Assembly (NCBI RefSeq): GCF_004337365.2
Contig: NZ_CP044016.1
Span: 558,001-622,000, forward strand
DNA length: 64,000 nucleotides
From: Rhizosphaericola mali
GTDB lineage: Bacteria > Bacteroidota > Bacteroidia > Chitinophagales > Chitinophagaceae
Direction of reading: 5' to 3'
A program made the position numbers and the translations under genes. Shown here piece after piece: positions 53,864 to 63,794 of this stretch. Under the pieces are notes generated by a model. The model saw only the letters and a list, made by a program, of their open reading frames with translations. It did no database searches and was not told the origin of the DNA. Numbering within the stretch: the stretch's first letter is position 1; each line of letters starts with the position of its first letter.

Positions 53864-54778
53864 ATGGAAATATTGAACAATAATGACGTTGCATGGAGTA
53901 GGACCAAAAAACTACACCCATTTTGGCAGGAGAACATCAACCTTTATCGATTCTTGGGGCTTCCGTTTATTACGGTAGCCTCGACCAACGCCTATATTGA
54001 GGTAATTGAAAACCGGTTTGGGTATGACAAAGCAAGGTTTTCGGTTATAAAGGACCGGATACTGATAGGAAGGAGAATGCGGATTAACTTTTTAAAGTTT
54101 GCTTTCTCTATATTCCTGTTAAGTGTTTGTGCTTGGTATATTCACAATGATCCTACTCATTGGAATATATTCTTGTTTACGTTTATTTCTGTGGCTTTCT
54201 CTATTTATATTTCCTATTTTTATTCAATTGAAAGTGAATTTAAGAAAACCGTTCATATATTGTTCAGGAGGACTGCAAAGGAAGAACATGAAAGCGTAAT
54301 GAATGAACATACTACCCTTGCGGCGAAGAAGTTGGAATCATCAACACATGATTTACGTCAGGTAGTTGAAGTGTTTGAATTACAGAAAGAAAAGAACGCC
54401 CGTTCCAAAAATGCGATCATTGTAGTCGTTAATGACAGAACATTTGAATTTGCTTCCAAGGAAATCTTGCTGATTGAATATTTCAAGGATGAGGTAAAGG
54501 ATTACAAATCAGGAGAGATGAAAATCAATTTTCATGGGTTTAGGCATGCTGATATCGTATCATCAATAATGACAAAATATCAACTGGAATATAAGGAACA
54601 ATCCTTGTTGGGCAAGTTACGGAGAATGTCTTTTCTTAATTTGAACATTAATAAAAAAGCCAAAAACAAAGATATCAATTCTCAAAAAGTTAGAGAAATT
54701 CAGGATTATTTAATCCTAGCTGGCTATAACAGGGCTGAAAATAGATTAAAGAAACATGTTGATACTGAACGGTTATAA
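53864..54778 (+). CDS. Membrane protein of unknown function
   Basis: 304 residues. Two membrane helices (FLKFAFSIFLLSVCAWYIH, about 76-94; WNIFLFTFISVAFSIYISYFY, about 101-121), followed by a charged cytoplasmic domain with helical character (HTTLAAKKLESSTHDLRQVV) and a strand-rich middle (KNAIIVVVNDRTFEFASKEI). No family recognised. First gene right of the attachment repeat. Confidence 0.65.
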   Translation: MEILNNNDVAWSRTKKLHPFWQENINLYRFLGLPFITVASTNAYIEVIENRFGYDKARFSVIKDRILIGRRMRINFLKFAFSIFLLSVCAWYIHNDPTHWNIFLFTFISVAFSIYISYFYSIESEFKKTVHILFRRTAKEEHESVMNEHTTLAAKKLESSTHDLRQVVEVFELQKEKNARSKNAIIVVVNDRTFEFASKEILLIEYFKDEVKDYKSGEMKINFHGFRHADIVSSIMTKYQLEYKEQSLLGKLRRMSFLNLNINKKAKNKDINSQKVREIQDYLILAGYNRAENRLKKHVDTERL

Positions 54779-54854
54779 CCTTAAGGTTGTAGTTGATGGT
54801 AATAATTATGTTTCCGTAAGAAAGACTATTCTATAGCTAGATTGAACTGCTTTT

Positions 54855-55037
54855 TTATTGCCTCCCCAAAAAAATTGTGGGAACAATGGTCATTTCGGAA
54901 CTAATTGTGGTCAATGTGATGGTTGGATCCTGTGTATTATTTGTGGGATCAGTTTCGTCTCCATATAAATGCGTATTTATGGGTTTAGCGCATTTAAACA
55001 CACTTTTTACCTCAACGTTCACTTCAATTTTTTGCAT
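54855..55037 (-). CDS. Thr-rich small peptide, possible RiPP precursor
   Basis: 60 residues from the ATG at 55037. A leader-like first half (MQKIEVNVEVKSVFKCAKPI) is followed by LYGDETDPTNNTQDPTITLT, TISSEMTIVPT and FLGRQ, with ten Thr and few other polar residues. Thr-rich cores near a lanthipeptide dehydratase are suggestive, but only one Cys is present, so lanthionine rings of the usual number are not possible. Longer starts at 55109 (ATG) or 55121 (GTG) exist. It is divergent from the sensor kinase gene. Confidence 0.4.
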   Translation of the reverse strand: MQKIEVNVEVKSVFKCAKPINTHLYGDETDPTNNTQDPTITLTTISSEMTIVPTIFLGRQ

Positions 55038-55149
55038 AAATGATGGTTTTAATTGAATCCAATTTCCATTTTTTTGATATATATAATTTAAAAATCCCCC
55101 CAAATACATGGAAGTGAGCACAAGATTATATTTTTTGCGGCATGAGGAC

Positions 55150-55157
55150 TATTTTTG
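55150..55157 (+). promoter_or_regulatory. -7 box TATTTTTG before the sensor kinase
   Basis: A consensus TAnnTTTG ending nine bases before the ATG at 55167; a very short leader is implied. No -33 element at normal distance. Confidence 0.45.
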
Positions 55158-55166
55158 GACTTATAA

Positions 55167-56207
55167 ATGGTTCTCGTTATGACGAGGGAAATAAGAAATC
55201 ATATTATTGGTTGGATAATATACATAGGTTATGAATCCTCTTTATTGGCATTTAGCGGTGCCACCAAAAGTCCTATATTCAATTATCTTGCTTATTATAT
55301 AGTCTATATTTTATTGTTTTATTCCTTCTACATCCTTTTAAGGATAGTGGAAGGACATAAATTTTATGTACTTAAACTGATAACAGGAACCCTTTTTATA
55401 TTGCTTTGTTATCATTTGGCCAGGGGCATAATCTATAACCTGCTTCTTAAAGCTGGTAACCGGCAAGGCTATTGGAACTATTTGCGGGAAACAAATTTCG
55501 GAGTCTATACGGCGAGGGCTACTTTATTTATGGGACTTAGTTTTGCTACGTGGAAAGCAACATTTGCCTACAAAAAAGTAAAGGAAAATGCATCCTTACG
55601 GGAAGAACAACTTGAACTTGAAAGCGAATTGACGTTGGCTGAAATCAAATACCTTAAGGCTCAGATCAATCCGCATTTTATATACAATACCCTTAATTAT
55701 TTGTATTATGGTTTGGAAAAGAAAGACGAACAGAGGGCACGAGCTTTGTTATTACTTTCTGACGTTTTACGTTATAATATTACCGACATACCTCCATCTG
55801 GATTTGTACCTTTAAAAGGGGAAGTTAAGAATATCTTTGACCTTCTAAAACTGGCCAAGCTAAGATTTGAGGGCCATTGCTATTTCACCGCAAAAGTCAC
55901 GGGCAAGATAAACGGATATGTTATTATTCCCATGATCCTCGGTACGCTTGTTGAAAATGTGTTTAAACATGGGGACATATACGATCCCAAAATACCGGCG
56001 GAAATTTATATTACCATTGATGATGGCAATCTGGTTTTCATTACGAGGAATAAAATAAAGAATGCCAAAACAAGGGATGACAGGCCAAATACAGGTATAG
56101 AGTTTGCGCGGAGAAGATTAACAATGTACTACAAAGATCATTTTTCTCTTGATGTAGGCGTACGGAATAGTATTTTTGAAACGGAATTAAAAATTTTCCT
56201 ATTATGA
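55167..56207 (+). CDS. LytS-type sensor histidine kinase
   Basis: 346 residues. Four N-terminal membrane helices (IIGWIIYIGYESSLLAFSG, FNYLAYYIVYILLFYSFYIL and two more up to residue 140), then a His_kinase domain with the phospho-acceptor in LKAQINPHFIYNTLNYLYYG, and the N box PMILGTLVENVFKHG. Ends in a short HATPase part. It overlaps the response-regulator gene by 4 bp. The signal is unknown. Confidence 0.9.
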   Translation: MVLVMTREIRNHIIGWIIYIGYESSLLAFSGATKSPIFNYLAYYIVYILLFYSFYILLRIVEGHKFYVLKLITGTLFILLCYHLARGIIYNLLLKAGNRQGYWNYLRETNFGVYTARATLFMGLSFATWKATFAYKKVKENASLREEQLELESELTLAEIKYLKAQINPHFIYNTLNYLYYGLEKKDEQRARALLLLSDVLRYNITDIPPSGFVPLKGEVKNIFDLLKLAKLRFEGHCYFTAKVTGKINGYVIIPMILGTLVENVFKHGDIYDPKIPAEIYITIDDGNLVFITRNKIKNAKTRDDRPNTGIEFARRRLTMYYKDHFSLDVGVRNSIFETELKIFLL

Positions 56208-56923
56208 TCAATTGCTATATTATTGACGATGAGATTACCTCCATCAAAATTCTGGAAGGGTATATTAAACGAACACCAATGCTCCACTTAAACGGCTATG
56301 AAACCAATTCCATATCGGCTTCTCAAAAAATGAGCTTAATGGAAACTCAGCCAGACCTTGTTTTTCTTGATGTTGAAATGCCGGGCTGCAATGGAATGGA
56401 TATGGCGGAACAGTTTGCCAAGAATTGTAAAATTATTTTCATTACGGCATACAGTCATTATGGCGCGGACGCCTTTGACAAAGACGCAGTCGACTTTCTA
56501 TTAAAGCCCTTTTCCTATGAGCGGTTTATGAGATCTATCAGGAAATATAAGGCTATGGAGTCCAATTGCAAAGAGTCTAACCAAGAAGGCTTCGGAGGTC
56601 TGTTTATGAAAGCCGGGAAAAAAGGGATACTTGAAAAAGTAGATCTGGAAAATCTAGTATGTATTGAAGCAGCTAGGCATTTTTGTACCCTATTCTTTCT
56701 TAACGGGGAAAAAAGAACCATTTATCGGTCTTTGGCACAGGCTGAAGAGCAACTTCCTTCCAACTTCAAAAGAATCCAACGCTCTTTTGTGGTTAACATG
56801 GATAAGATAAGAAGAGTGGAAGGAAATACCATTTACCTTGAAGGTCTAGTCAAAGGCCCTATCGTTTGTGGTCAGGAATATAGGGAAGAAACCAGGCTGT
56901 ATCTCAATAAGCGGCTCCTGTAG
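56204..56923 (+). CDS. LytTR-family response regulator
   Basis: 239 residues. Receiver domain with acidic pair YIIDDE, phospho-acceptor Asp in DLVFLDVEMPGCNG and Lys in FLLKPFSYERF; LytTR DNA-binding domain from about residue 135 (VDLENLVCIEAARHFCTLFF, RIQRSFVVNMDKIRRVEGNT). Partner of the kinase before it. Convergent with the dehydratase gene. Confidence 0.92.
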   Translation: MINCYIIDDEITSIKILEGYIKRTPMLHLNGYETNSISASQKMSLMETQPDLVFLDVEMPGCNGMDMAEQFAKNCKIIFITAYSHYGADAFDKDAVDFLLKPFSYERFMRSIRKYKAMESNCKESNQEGFGGLFMKAGKKGILEKVDLENLVCIEAARHFCTLFFLNGEKRTIYRSLAQAEEQLPSNFKRIQRSFVVNMDKIRRVEGNTIYLEGLVKGPIVCGQEYREETRLYLNKRLL

Positions 56924-56958
56924 CCAGTTGTTGCTTATTGGTTTCATTTATTCCTTAT

Positions 56959-59900
56959 CTACTCCGTATGGTCTTTTGTCCTATGAAAAAGCGAAATGTA
57001 ATGCTTCCACATAATATAGTGCACGATCATTTCCTGCCGCCGGAAATCGCAGACAAGGATCCGGTTAAGCTGCATATGGACAAGCGAAGGCAGGATGGAA
57101 AATAAATCCGATATTTCTTTATTAAAATCGAAGCTTTCCAAACTAGCCTGAAAACGGCGGAATTCGTCCTTAACGATTTTATTGCCATCAAGTGAATGGT
57201 GCAGCAGGGTCATCACGTTACGGAATTTTCGGAAAACCGGTTGTAATTCCCTGTATATTTCCGTGTGCTGCTGCAGTTCCGCACGCAGGCTTTCATAAGA
57301 CTTTTCGTGGAATACAGCTTTTTCTTTCAGCCCCAGCCCCATCTTATCGGTAAGCACATTGATGGATTGGAAAACAAGCGCATAATATTCCGGTTGGTCC
57401 CAGTTACGTTGACAATAATGCAGATAACAGGCGGCCAGCCTGCTGTCAATATGGAAAAATGTTTCTGCATTTATGATATTTTTACCATAGCGCTCCAGTT
57501 CCCTTTCATAAGGTACTGTTTGTATTTGGGAAACGGTGCCTGCGCTTTCCAATTCCGCGAAAACAGCATGGCATTTTTCCATTACCTCTTGCAACTGCCC
57601 TTCTTTAACCAGAAATCTTAACCGAATGTGAAAGCCATTGTCATTGTAACGTATAAAGAACCATTTTGAGATTATATCTGCATTTTCCAGTTCCGTCGAA
57701 AGAGGAAAAATGTAATTGCCAATGATATTATTTGCACTACCCTCATGGCAATATATTTTGTAATACAACCAGCCGTCCTGGGGATAATTGGTACGCTTGG
57801 GTAAAGTACTTGTTGTTTCTTCTAATATCCCCCCGTCCAATGGGCGGTATGTCTCTTGCCGGTTATACAGCTGTGCAATGAACTGGTTAATGTAGTAGTT
57901 GCCCGAAGTATCCTTTATATTTTTTTCTGCCGGAGGGCCAGCAAACGGAAATTCTCTAAGGATGGTAACCGCAGGTATTTTGTTTTTGTATATGCCAGAA
58001 AGAACCCCGAGATCTTTATCCTGGCTACTGTCAATTACTATTTGCCTGTCTGCGCCTGTGATAGCAAATAATCTTGGAAGCCCCTTTTTTTCTATCCAGT
58101 TCCTGATTGCATCCTTGGACATTTGTACGAGATCTTTCCATTCCCCTTTACCGATATGCCATTCTTCCAGAGAAAGTACCGTATTGTTGTATTCTATTCT
58201 GGGATAATGTTTAAGACCGGGGAAAATATCCTTTAGATGAAAGGAATAAGCGGATCTAAGTCCTTGTCCCTGTATATCACAAAGAAACCGGAAAACTGGC
58301 AAATCACTGATACTATGGTTATAGGCCGAATCCAGCCGAGGGATGATCCTCTTTTTTAGCTGTTTGGACCAAAGGAAAATTTCATTTCCCCTGACGGCAA
58401 CAAAAAGGTCATTGACCGCAATCCTGTGGCCGCTGTCAACACCGCTTCCTGTCAAAATCGGTATTTCATAATCCCTGATGGCATTCCTGCGCTCAATATT
58501 AGCAACATGGGAATCGGAAAAATGGACGATTTCAGCAAAAATGACCTCAGGATTATGGCTGGATTCCATTTCTGCGAGTAACATGGCCTGGTGGCCAATT
58601 TCCTCATTAAAGGGCGTAAAACGCCCTATCAGATTCATCGAACTTACTCCTCCGGCACTCTCTATATATGTTTTACCGTCATTGCATCTACGGAAAAGAA
58701 CCGATATCCCGGGGGCGTCAGAACCTATTCCATTTTTATCCTTCGCTTCTTCTTCAAGAATGGCAATATCCGCTTCTTCAAGCTTAATTATCCGGTTCCC
58801 GCTGCATAATTTGTTTATTAAAAATTTTACAGTTTCTGACCAGAAAAGGGTCTGTTCACTGGAGGATTGCCCATTCCATTTAACCCCATTTGTCAATACG
58901 GAATCAGCCGGTATTTGCAGGAGGTCTCCATAACCAATCCCAAATTCCGGGTCAAGTGCCTCCATAAGGGGCATAGAACGCCTGTCAAATTTTTCCAGAA
59001 AGCGCTTTCTGAATTTTTCCAGAGAAGGCAATTCCCGACAAGGAATCAATAAACGGCCCACTTTCAGTCCATCTATTATATCCATTTTAACTTCTTGGCT
59101 CAAGCCCCCTTTTAGAACCGGCCTTTCCATATTCAGGTATACCGTTTTGTTTTGAAAACCATTATACAAATTATTGAATTTAGGGATACTATATTTACCG
59201 TTATGCATATTATTGGAAATAGCCAAGCTATCCCTGTTTAATAGTATGGAATAATCCCTACCAGTGATATTTGGCAATCCTTCAGGAAGGAGTACCTGGA
59301 CATATAGAAGTTGCATTAATATATCCAGTGCATAATCTAATTGCTGGTCAAGGATTTTGGAAAGAGAGAACGCCAGTTCATGGATATCTGTTGGCCTAAG
59401 ACAGAGAACTAGCAAGGAATGCAGCCAATCGGAACAAGCGATCGAGTCCACTCTGAAATTTGTTTTACATTGTTCCTGTTCTTTCCTGCCAGTTATAAAT
59501 CGGTATTCATTGCCTGCCTTGTAAATGGTAGGGTTGGCATAGCAAAAGCTTGGTGGCCTAGCAACGGAACAACTATTGAAAATTGCCGCCAATTCTCCGA
59601 AATCGGGTAACAAATGAACCTTACAATCATTAAATGACGAAACCGATAATGGAGAGGTTTCCCATTTCAGGACGGAAAAACCCGCCATTATCCCGAATGG
59701 TGTAGGCCGGAAACAAACGCGGTTATGGTATTTTACCACGCTGTTTCTTGCCTTTTCGCTAAGCTGTTCAAAGCAGAAATCCTTTTTTATAAGTTCTTCA
59801 TACAGGCTGGGGCTGGCAGTTTGGAGAGCAGTCCTGAATTCTGGTCTGTGCAATAGTTTCTGTGTGTTGCTTTTCCATTCGGAATAAGGAAGTAGCGGTG

Positions 59901-59961
59901 TTCTTAGAATTACCAACGGTGCAAATTCAAAAATGCCCGCATCGCTGATTTTTTTTTTCAT
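56959..59961 (-). CDS. Lanthipeptide-type dehydratase (LanB), full length
   Basis: 1000 residues. The N-terminal glutamylation domain shows the signature RPTPFGIMAGFSVLKW (about 86-101), IPILTGSGVDSGHRIAVNDL in the middle, and RLFAITGADRQIVIDSS. The C-terminal thiopeptide/SpaB elimination domain starts near residue 720 (DGWLYYKIYCHEGSANNIIG, then FFIRYNDNGFHIRLRFLVKE). The family uses glutamyl-tRNA to turn Ser/Thr of a peptide into dehydro residues. No LanC cyclase, protease or exporter is seen in the window, and no peptide frame stands directly before it. Confidence 0.88.
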   Translation of the reverse strand: MKKKISDAGIFEFAPLVILRTPLLPYSEWKSNTQKLLHRPEFRTALQTASPSLYEELIKKDFCFEQLSEKARNSVVKYHNRVCFRPTPFGIMAGFSVLKWETSPLSVSSFNDCKVHLLPDFGELAAIFNSCSVARPPSFCYANPTIYKAGNEYRFITGRKEQEQCKTNFRVDSIACSDWLHSLLVLCLRPTDIHELAFSLSKILDQQLDYALDILMQLLYVQVLLPEGLPNITGRDYSILLNRDSLAISNNMHNGKYSIPKFNNLYNGFQNKTVYLNMERPVLKGGLSQEVKMDIIDGLKVGRLLIPCRELPSLEKFRKRFLEKFDRRSMPLMEALDPEFGIGYGDLLQIPADSVLTNGVKWNGQSSSEQTLFWSETVKFLINKLCSGNRIIKLEEADIAILEEEAKDKNGIGSDAPGISVLFRRCNDGKTYIESAGGVSSMNLIGRFTPFNEEIGHQAMLLAEMESSHNPEVIFAEIVHFSDSHVANIERRNAIRDYEIPILTGSGVDSGHRIAVNDLFVAVRGNEIFLWSKQLKKRIIPRLDSAYNHSISDLPVFRFLCDIQGQGLRSAYSFHLKDIFPGLKHYPRIEYNNTVLSLEEWHIGKGEWKDLVQMSKDAIRNWIEKKGLPRLFAITGADRQIVIDSSQDKDLGVLSGIYKNKIPAVTILREFPFAGPPAEKNIKDTSGNYYINQFIAQLYNRQETYRPLDGGILEETTSTLPKRTNYPQDGWLYYKIYCHEGSANNIIGNYIFPLSTELENADIISKWFFIRYNDNGFHIRLRFLVKEGQLQEVMEKCHAVFAELESAGTVSQIQTVPYERELERYGKNIINAETFFHIDSRLAACYLHYCQRNWDQPEYYALVFQSINVLTDKMGLGLKEKAVFHEKSYESLRAELQQHTEIYRELQPVFRKFRNVMTLLHHSLDGNKIVKDEFRRFQASLESFDFNKEISDLFSILPSLVHMQLNRILVCDFRRQEMIVHYIMWKHYISLFHRTKDHTE

Positions 59962-60231
59962 AGTCCCTTTTCATTTTCTAACTTTTATTAAGATTCAGTT
60001 TGTTTCCCGATTAAAAGAATAGATAAAGAAATTTGAAAATTGAATGGGAAAAAAGTTAACAGCCCCAAATCCAAACTTTTTGACACGGAATTATGATATT
60101 CACTACCCGAATATTCCTTTCTTTTTTTAGAATATACTTAGTATTAATTTTCAAACTTTCATTGTCATCAATTTTTATACCCAAGGAAAGAAAGGGAACC
60201 GAGATGATGACAAATTATTGACCTTATTTTA

Positions 60232-61233
60232 TGACAAAAAACAATAGTATTGCAATTGACTATAAAACCATATGGCACAATTCACTTCCTAAAAGAGATA
60301 CCCAGGGAACATATCCACTATAAAATACCGGGGACAGAACCTTATTTTGTCAATGGTAAGTATGGTACTGTACTTTATCAGTCAAAAAATACCGGACAAT
60401 ATCGAGTCCTGTATGGAAATATAAATGCAAGGGAAGATTTTGAACTGATCATTGAAGATAATCTACCCTGGATGGGTATGCACTTGCAGATAGAAAGCAG
60501 CCTGTGGATCTGCGACGACCGCAGCATTCGTTTCCTGAAACAAGGGCAATTTGAATTTGGTTATTTTCCTAATCTATCGACCACATACCATTTTAAAAGA
60601 GGCAATACCTATACTCTGTTTTATTTGCTGCCACGCTTAGAATTTCTTCAACCGTTGAAACTAAAATCTTTCCAGCTTTTCCTGGAAATGATTGAAGGCA
60701 GCAAGGTTGCCGTTTTTCTATGTAGTGGCACCCCCTCTCATATATTTTTACTAGACTGTATTGACTGCCTTCGGTCTAGGCCAAATGATAATTCCATAGT
60801 TGAAAAAATGCTGAAGATTATAGACTTTATCTGTGAACATCCGGTAGCTGACATTGTGAATGATCCGAATAGGATCGAACAGATCTACCAAGCTAAAAAA
60901 AATATACAGGAGCATCCAGAAAAGCGTATTAACCTGAAAAAACTATCTAAGATTGCCGGCACCAATGAAAAATATCTCAAAAGGGACTTTAAAAAAGTAT
61001 TTGGAGTGACCCCGTTTTCCTATTACCGATACATCAGGAACTACAATATCAAAAGGCTTCTTGTTACCACCGATTATTCCATATCTGAAATTGCCTATCA
61101 TATGGGAATGGGTGACACGACCTCTTTCTATCACGCTTTTGATTCGATAAGCCATTTGACACCCATGGAATGGCGTAGGAAAGCACGGGAGGATAAAAGT
61201 TGTTGCCAGGATTGGATTGAAGGTCTTGACTAA
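60232..61233 (+). CDS. AraC-family transcriptional regulator
   Basis: 333 residues from the ATG at 60232 (a TTG six codons on is less likely). N-terminal domain without clear match; a C-terminal double HTH of about 95 residues: INLKKLSKIAGTNEKYLKRD, FKKVFGVTPFSYYRYIRNYN, SISEIAYHMGMGDTTSFYHA, LTPMEWRRKA. Divergent from the dehydratase gene and before the MauE-DUF6520 pair; it may control one or both. Confidence 0.85.
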
Positions 61234-61439
61234 AACGAGTTCAGGTGCAAGATTGTCCACTAAAAAAGGACTAAAATTATTGGCACTGATTATCAATGCA
61301 AACTGCTGATAAAAACGGGAATAAAAATTGAAGAAAACGGAAAAATGTACTTCCTCTGTTTTTTTGATTGGCGCAATCCTCAACTTTGTATAGAAAAGAG
61401 GACTATAAGAAAACTGATTATCATTTCCAATAAAATCTT

Positions 61440-61904
61440 ATGATACGAAAATTAATAGAAGAATTTATTTGTGGCTCATTGGTATTAATGTTTCTATATA
61501 CAGCTTTGGAAAAGTTATTAAATATCAATCAATTCCATGTTTATATAGGTAACCAGGCTATACCACGTTATTTGATGCCAGCTATCACATACAGTATACC
61601 TATAATTGAACTTATTGCTGCTGTTTTAATTATTGCAGGAAAAACGAGGAGGAGTGGTTTATACATATCAGTTATTTTAATGTCGATCTTTTCCTTATAT
61701 GTTTTTCTTGTAATCCTTGGGGTTTTCCAAAAACAGCCTTGTAATTGTGGGGATTTAATCCAACACTTATCATGGAATGAACATATGGTATTTAATCTTC
61801 TATTTACCGGACTGTCCATTATAGTAATATATATGAATAAGAATAGCAATAGTACTAAAAATAAAAACATGACCAAGGCAAATTATCCGGTTACCCGTGG
61901 TTAA
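61440..61904 (+). CDS. MauE/DoxX-family redox-associated membrane protein (second copy)
   Basis: 154 residues, four membrane helices. It matches the 34659-35117 protein in TALEKLLNINQFHVYIGNQA, YSIPIIELIAAVLIIAGKTR and the CxC motif QKQPCNCGDLIQHLSWNEHM. Precedes a DUF6520 gene by 85 bp, just as in the first copy. A redox role on the periplasmic side is inferred. Confidence 0.8.
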   Translation: MIRKLIEEFICGSLVLMFLYTALEKLLNINQFHVYIGNQAIPRYLMPAITYSIPIIELIAAVLIIAGKTRRSGLYISVILMSIFSLYVFLVILGVFQKQPCNCGDLIQHLSWNEHMVFNLLFTGLSIIVIYMNKNSNSTKNKNMTKANYPVTRG

Positions 61905-61989
61905 TTGTAAGCAAACCGGCAGGCTAAAAATCGAGACTGTAGTTGATCCAAAAATCACCGGAAATATATTTATTTAAAAGTTAAACATT

Positions 61990-62313
61990 ATGCTACAGAA
62001 AATCAAGGATTTTAAGGGAATGAAATCCATTATTATGACAGTTGCCATTGTATTGGCCGTGGGGACAGTCTTTGGCAAAAGAGTATCAGCCTTTTTTTCA
62101 GGGGCAACGACTTTCTATGCTGTCCAAACTCAGACAGGAGGATATACATGGGCTACTGCCTCGGAAATACCTAGTGGCTACTCTTGCCAAAGCGGCGATG
62201 CTGCATGCTCTGTCTTATCTGACAATGGAACTAGGCCAGAAGACAATACGATGCCTAGTGGTTCAAATTATCATTATACCGATACGGGAAAGGAATACAA
62301 GCCTGACCTTTAA
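61990..62313 (+). CDS. DUF6520 family small exported protein (second copy)
   Basis: 107 residues. Hydrophobic segment (SIIMTVAIVLAVGTVFG), then FFSGATTFYAVQTQTGGYTW and CQSGDAAC, the same C-x6-C spacing as its sister at 34278-34568. The exported part is rich in Ser, Thr, Gly and Tyr. Substrate of the MauE-like protein, or of the dehydratase nearby, are both guesses. Confidence 0.65.
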   Translation: MLQKIKDFKGMKSIIMTVAIVLAVGTVFGKRVSAFFSGATTFYAVQTQTGGYTWATASEIPSGYSCQSGDAACSVLSDNGTRPEDNTMPSGSNYHYTDTGKEYKPDL

Positions 62314-62323
62314 AGTAATGGTA

Positions 62324-62367
62324 GCACACGGTTCCGCTAGTTTTATTAGCAGAACCGTGCGCTTTTT
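62324..62367. terminator. Terminator between DUF6520 and TlpA genes (second module)
   Basis: GCACACGGTTCCGCTA pairs with TAGCAGAACCGTGCGC with two mismatches, then TTTTTT. It ends convergent units, as does 34230-34259 in the first module. Confidence 0.85.
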
Positions 62368-63770
62368 TACTTTTTAACAAGGTTATTCAACAATAAACCC
62401 AATGATCTACCATTGTCAGATCGGGGATCTTCGGATATGGATACAATGTCTCCTTTTTTGTCTATTACTATAATAGTTGGACAACTGTAAATATTAAATA
62501 TGTCACCGATCTCCTTGATATTTTTTGGATGTAGATTAATACCATAGTCCGTTGTGTATATTTTAGATCTCAATCCATTTCGCCATTTTTCAATGTCCTC
62601 ATCAATGTTGACAGAAAGAATTTTCATGGCGTCGCTAGAAAATCGCTCCCCTATACTTTTAATATAAGAAACTGTCTGCGTGCAAGCCCCACATCCATTG
62701 AACCAAAAATCCAGAAGAACAACCGTATCTTTAAAATCGCTAAGCCTATAGTGTTTGCCATGTATATCCTCGAACGCTAAATTATATGCTTTGTGCCCAG
62801 GTGTTATTTTTGCCGCTTGTTTTAAGATAGCCCTAAGTTCTTTATCCTTCATAAAGGAAAGGGCATCTCCGATACAACCTTGCGTAAGACTATCTTTATA
62901 GTCAATCAATAGTTGAACAACCATTCTTTCTCTTAAAAGTCCGCTGTAACTATATTTGAAAAACGTATAGATATCTTGTAAATCTCTTTTTCTGTTGTTT
63001 TTTAGTCTTTCATACTTGTATTGCCAAAATGCATTTTGATAACCGAAGCTGAAATACCCTGCCAATGTGTTGTTAAAATGTAATACACTGTCCAGCTCTT
63101 TTTTAATTACATTGTTGCTTAGTTCTATAGTGTCGGAAAGTAACCCGCTATGAAAGTAAACATAATTGACTTTGCGTCCCTCTGTTTGGGCAAGAATCAT
63201 ACCCAACAAGCACTGATAGGCATCCGATGATAGCTGTGAACGCCTGCCCTTTAATGTTTCCCGCAAGAGAATTCCCACGGAATCCGTACGGTTTCTAACG
63301 ACTATAAGAGACGGACGATCACGTTCTAAAGACATTTGAAGGTCATTGAATGCGCTTGTAATTCCGGTCTTAATATTCAGTTTAGCAGATCCCCTTCCCC
63401 TAAAAACAATATCGTAGGGAGCTTTGTCTGATCTTCTGTCAATAAAACCAATACTATCCCCAGGTTCAATAAAATACCCAACAAGTGTGGATGTTCTTTG
63501 GCCTCTTTTATAATATCTCACGACGATAGGCATGGTGTGCTCTATAGAAGATAGCCGTATTTTAAATGTATTTCCAATGAGTGAAGAGCCTTTCTGCAAT
63601 ACCAATTGATCCAAATATTCCATTCCGTATTTCATTGCCAATACCGACACACTGTCAACATCATAGTCTGAACAGACGACTCCTGATATCGTGACGACAT
63701 TGTTGGCTTCCGTTTGGTCATTCAGGCTCAAGAGCAAGGCTATTAATAAAAGTAATTTCTTTTTAATCAT
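62367..63770 (-). CDS. TlpA-like thioredoxin-fold protein with long N-terminal domain
   Basis: 467 residues with a signal peptide (LLLLIALLLSLNDQTEA). The first ~320 residues form an unassigned domain starting with a DUF4369-like strand region (VTISGVVCSDYDVDSVSVLA). The C-terminal redoxin domain reads VVLLDFWFNGCGACTQTVSY (GCGAC active site) and IYSCPTIIVIDKKGDI with the cis-Pro. Likely periplasmic disulfide reductase. Follows the SusD gene on the same strand, 24 bp after its stop. Confidence 0.85.
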   Translation of the reverse strand: MIKKKLLLLIALLLSLNDQTEANNVVTISGVVCSDYDVDSVSVLAMKYGMEYLDQLVLQKGSSLIGNTFKIRLSSIEHTMPIVVRYYKRGQRTSTLVGYFIEPGDSIGFIDRRSDKAPYDIVFRGRGSAKLNIKTGITSAFNDLQMSLERDRPSLIVVRNRTDSVGILLRETLKGRRSQLSSDAYQCLLGMILAQTEGRKVNYVYFHSGLLSDTIELSNNVIKKELDSVLHFNNTLAGYFSFGYQNAFWQYKYERLKNNRKRDLQDIYTFFKYSYSGLLRERMVVQLLIDYKDSLTQGCIGDALSFMKDKELRAILKQAAKITPGHKAYNLAFEDIHGKHYRLSDFKDTVVLLDFWFNGCGACTQTVSYIKSIGERFSSDAMKILSVNIDEDIEKWRNGLRSKIYTTDYGINLHPKNIKEIGDIFNIYSCPTIIVIDKKGDIVSISEDPRSDNGRSLGLLLNNLVKK

Positions 63771-63794
63771 GTCGAACTATTTTGGTTTATGTAA

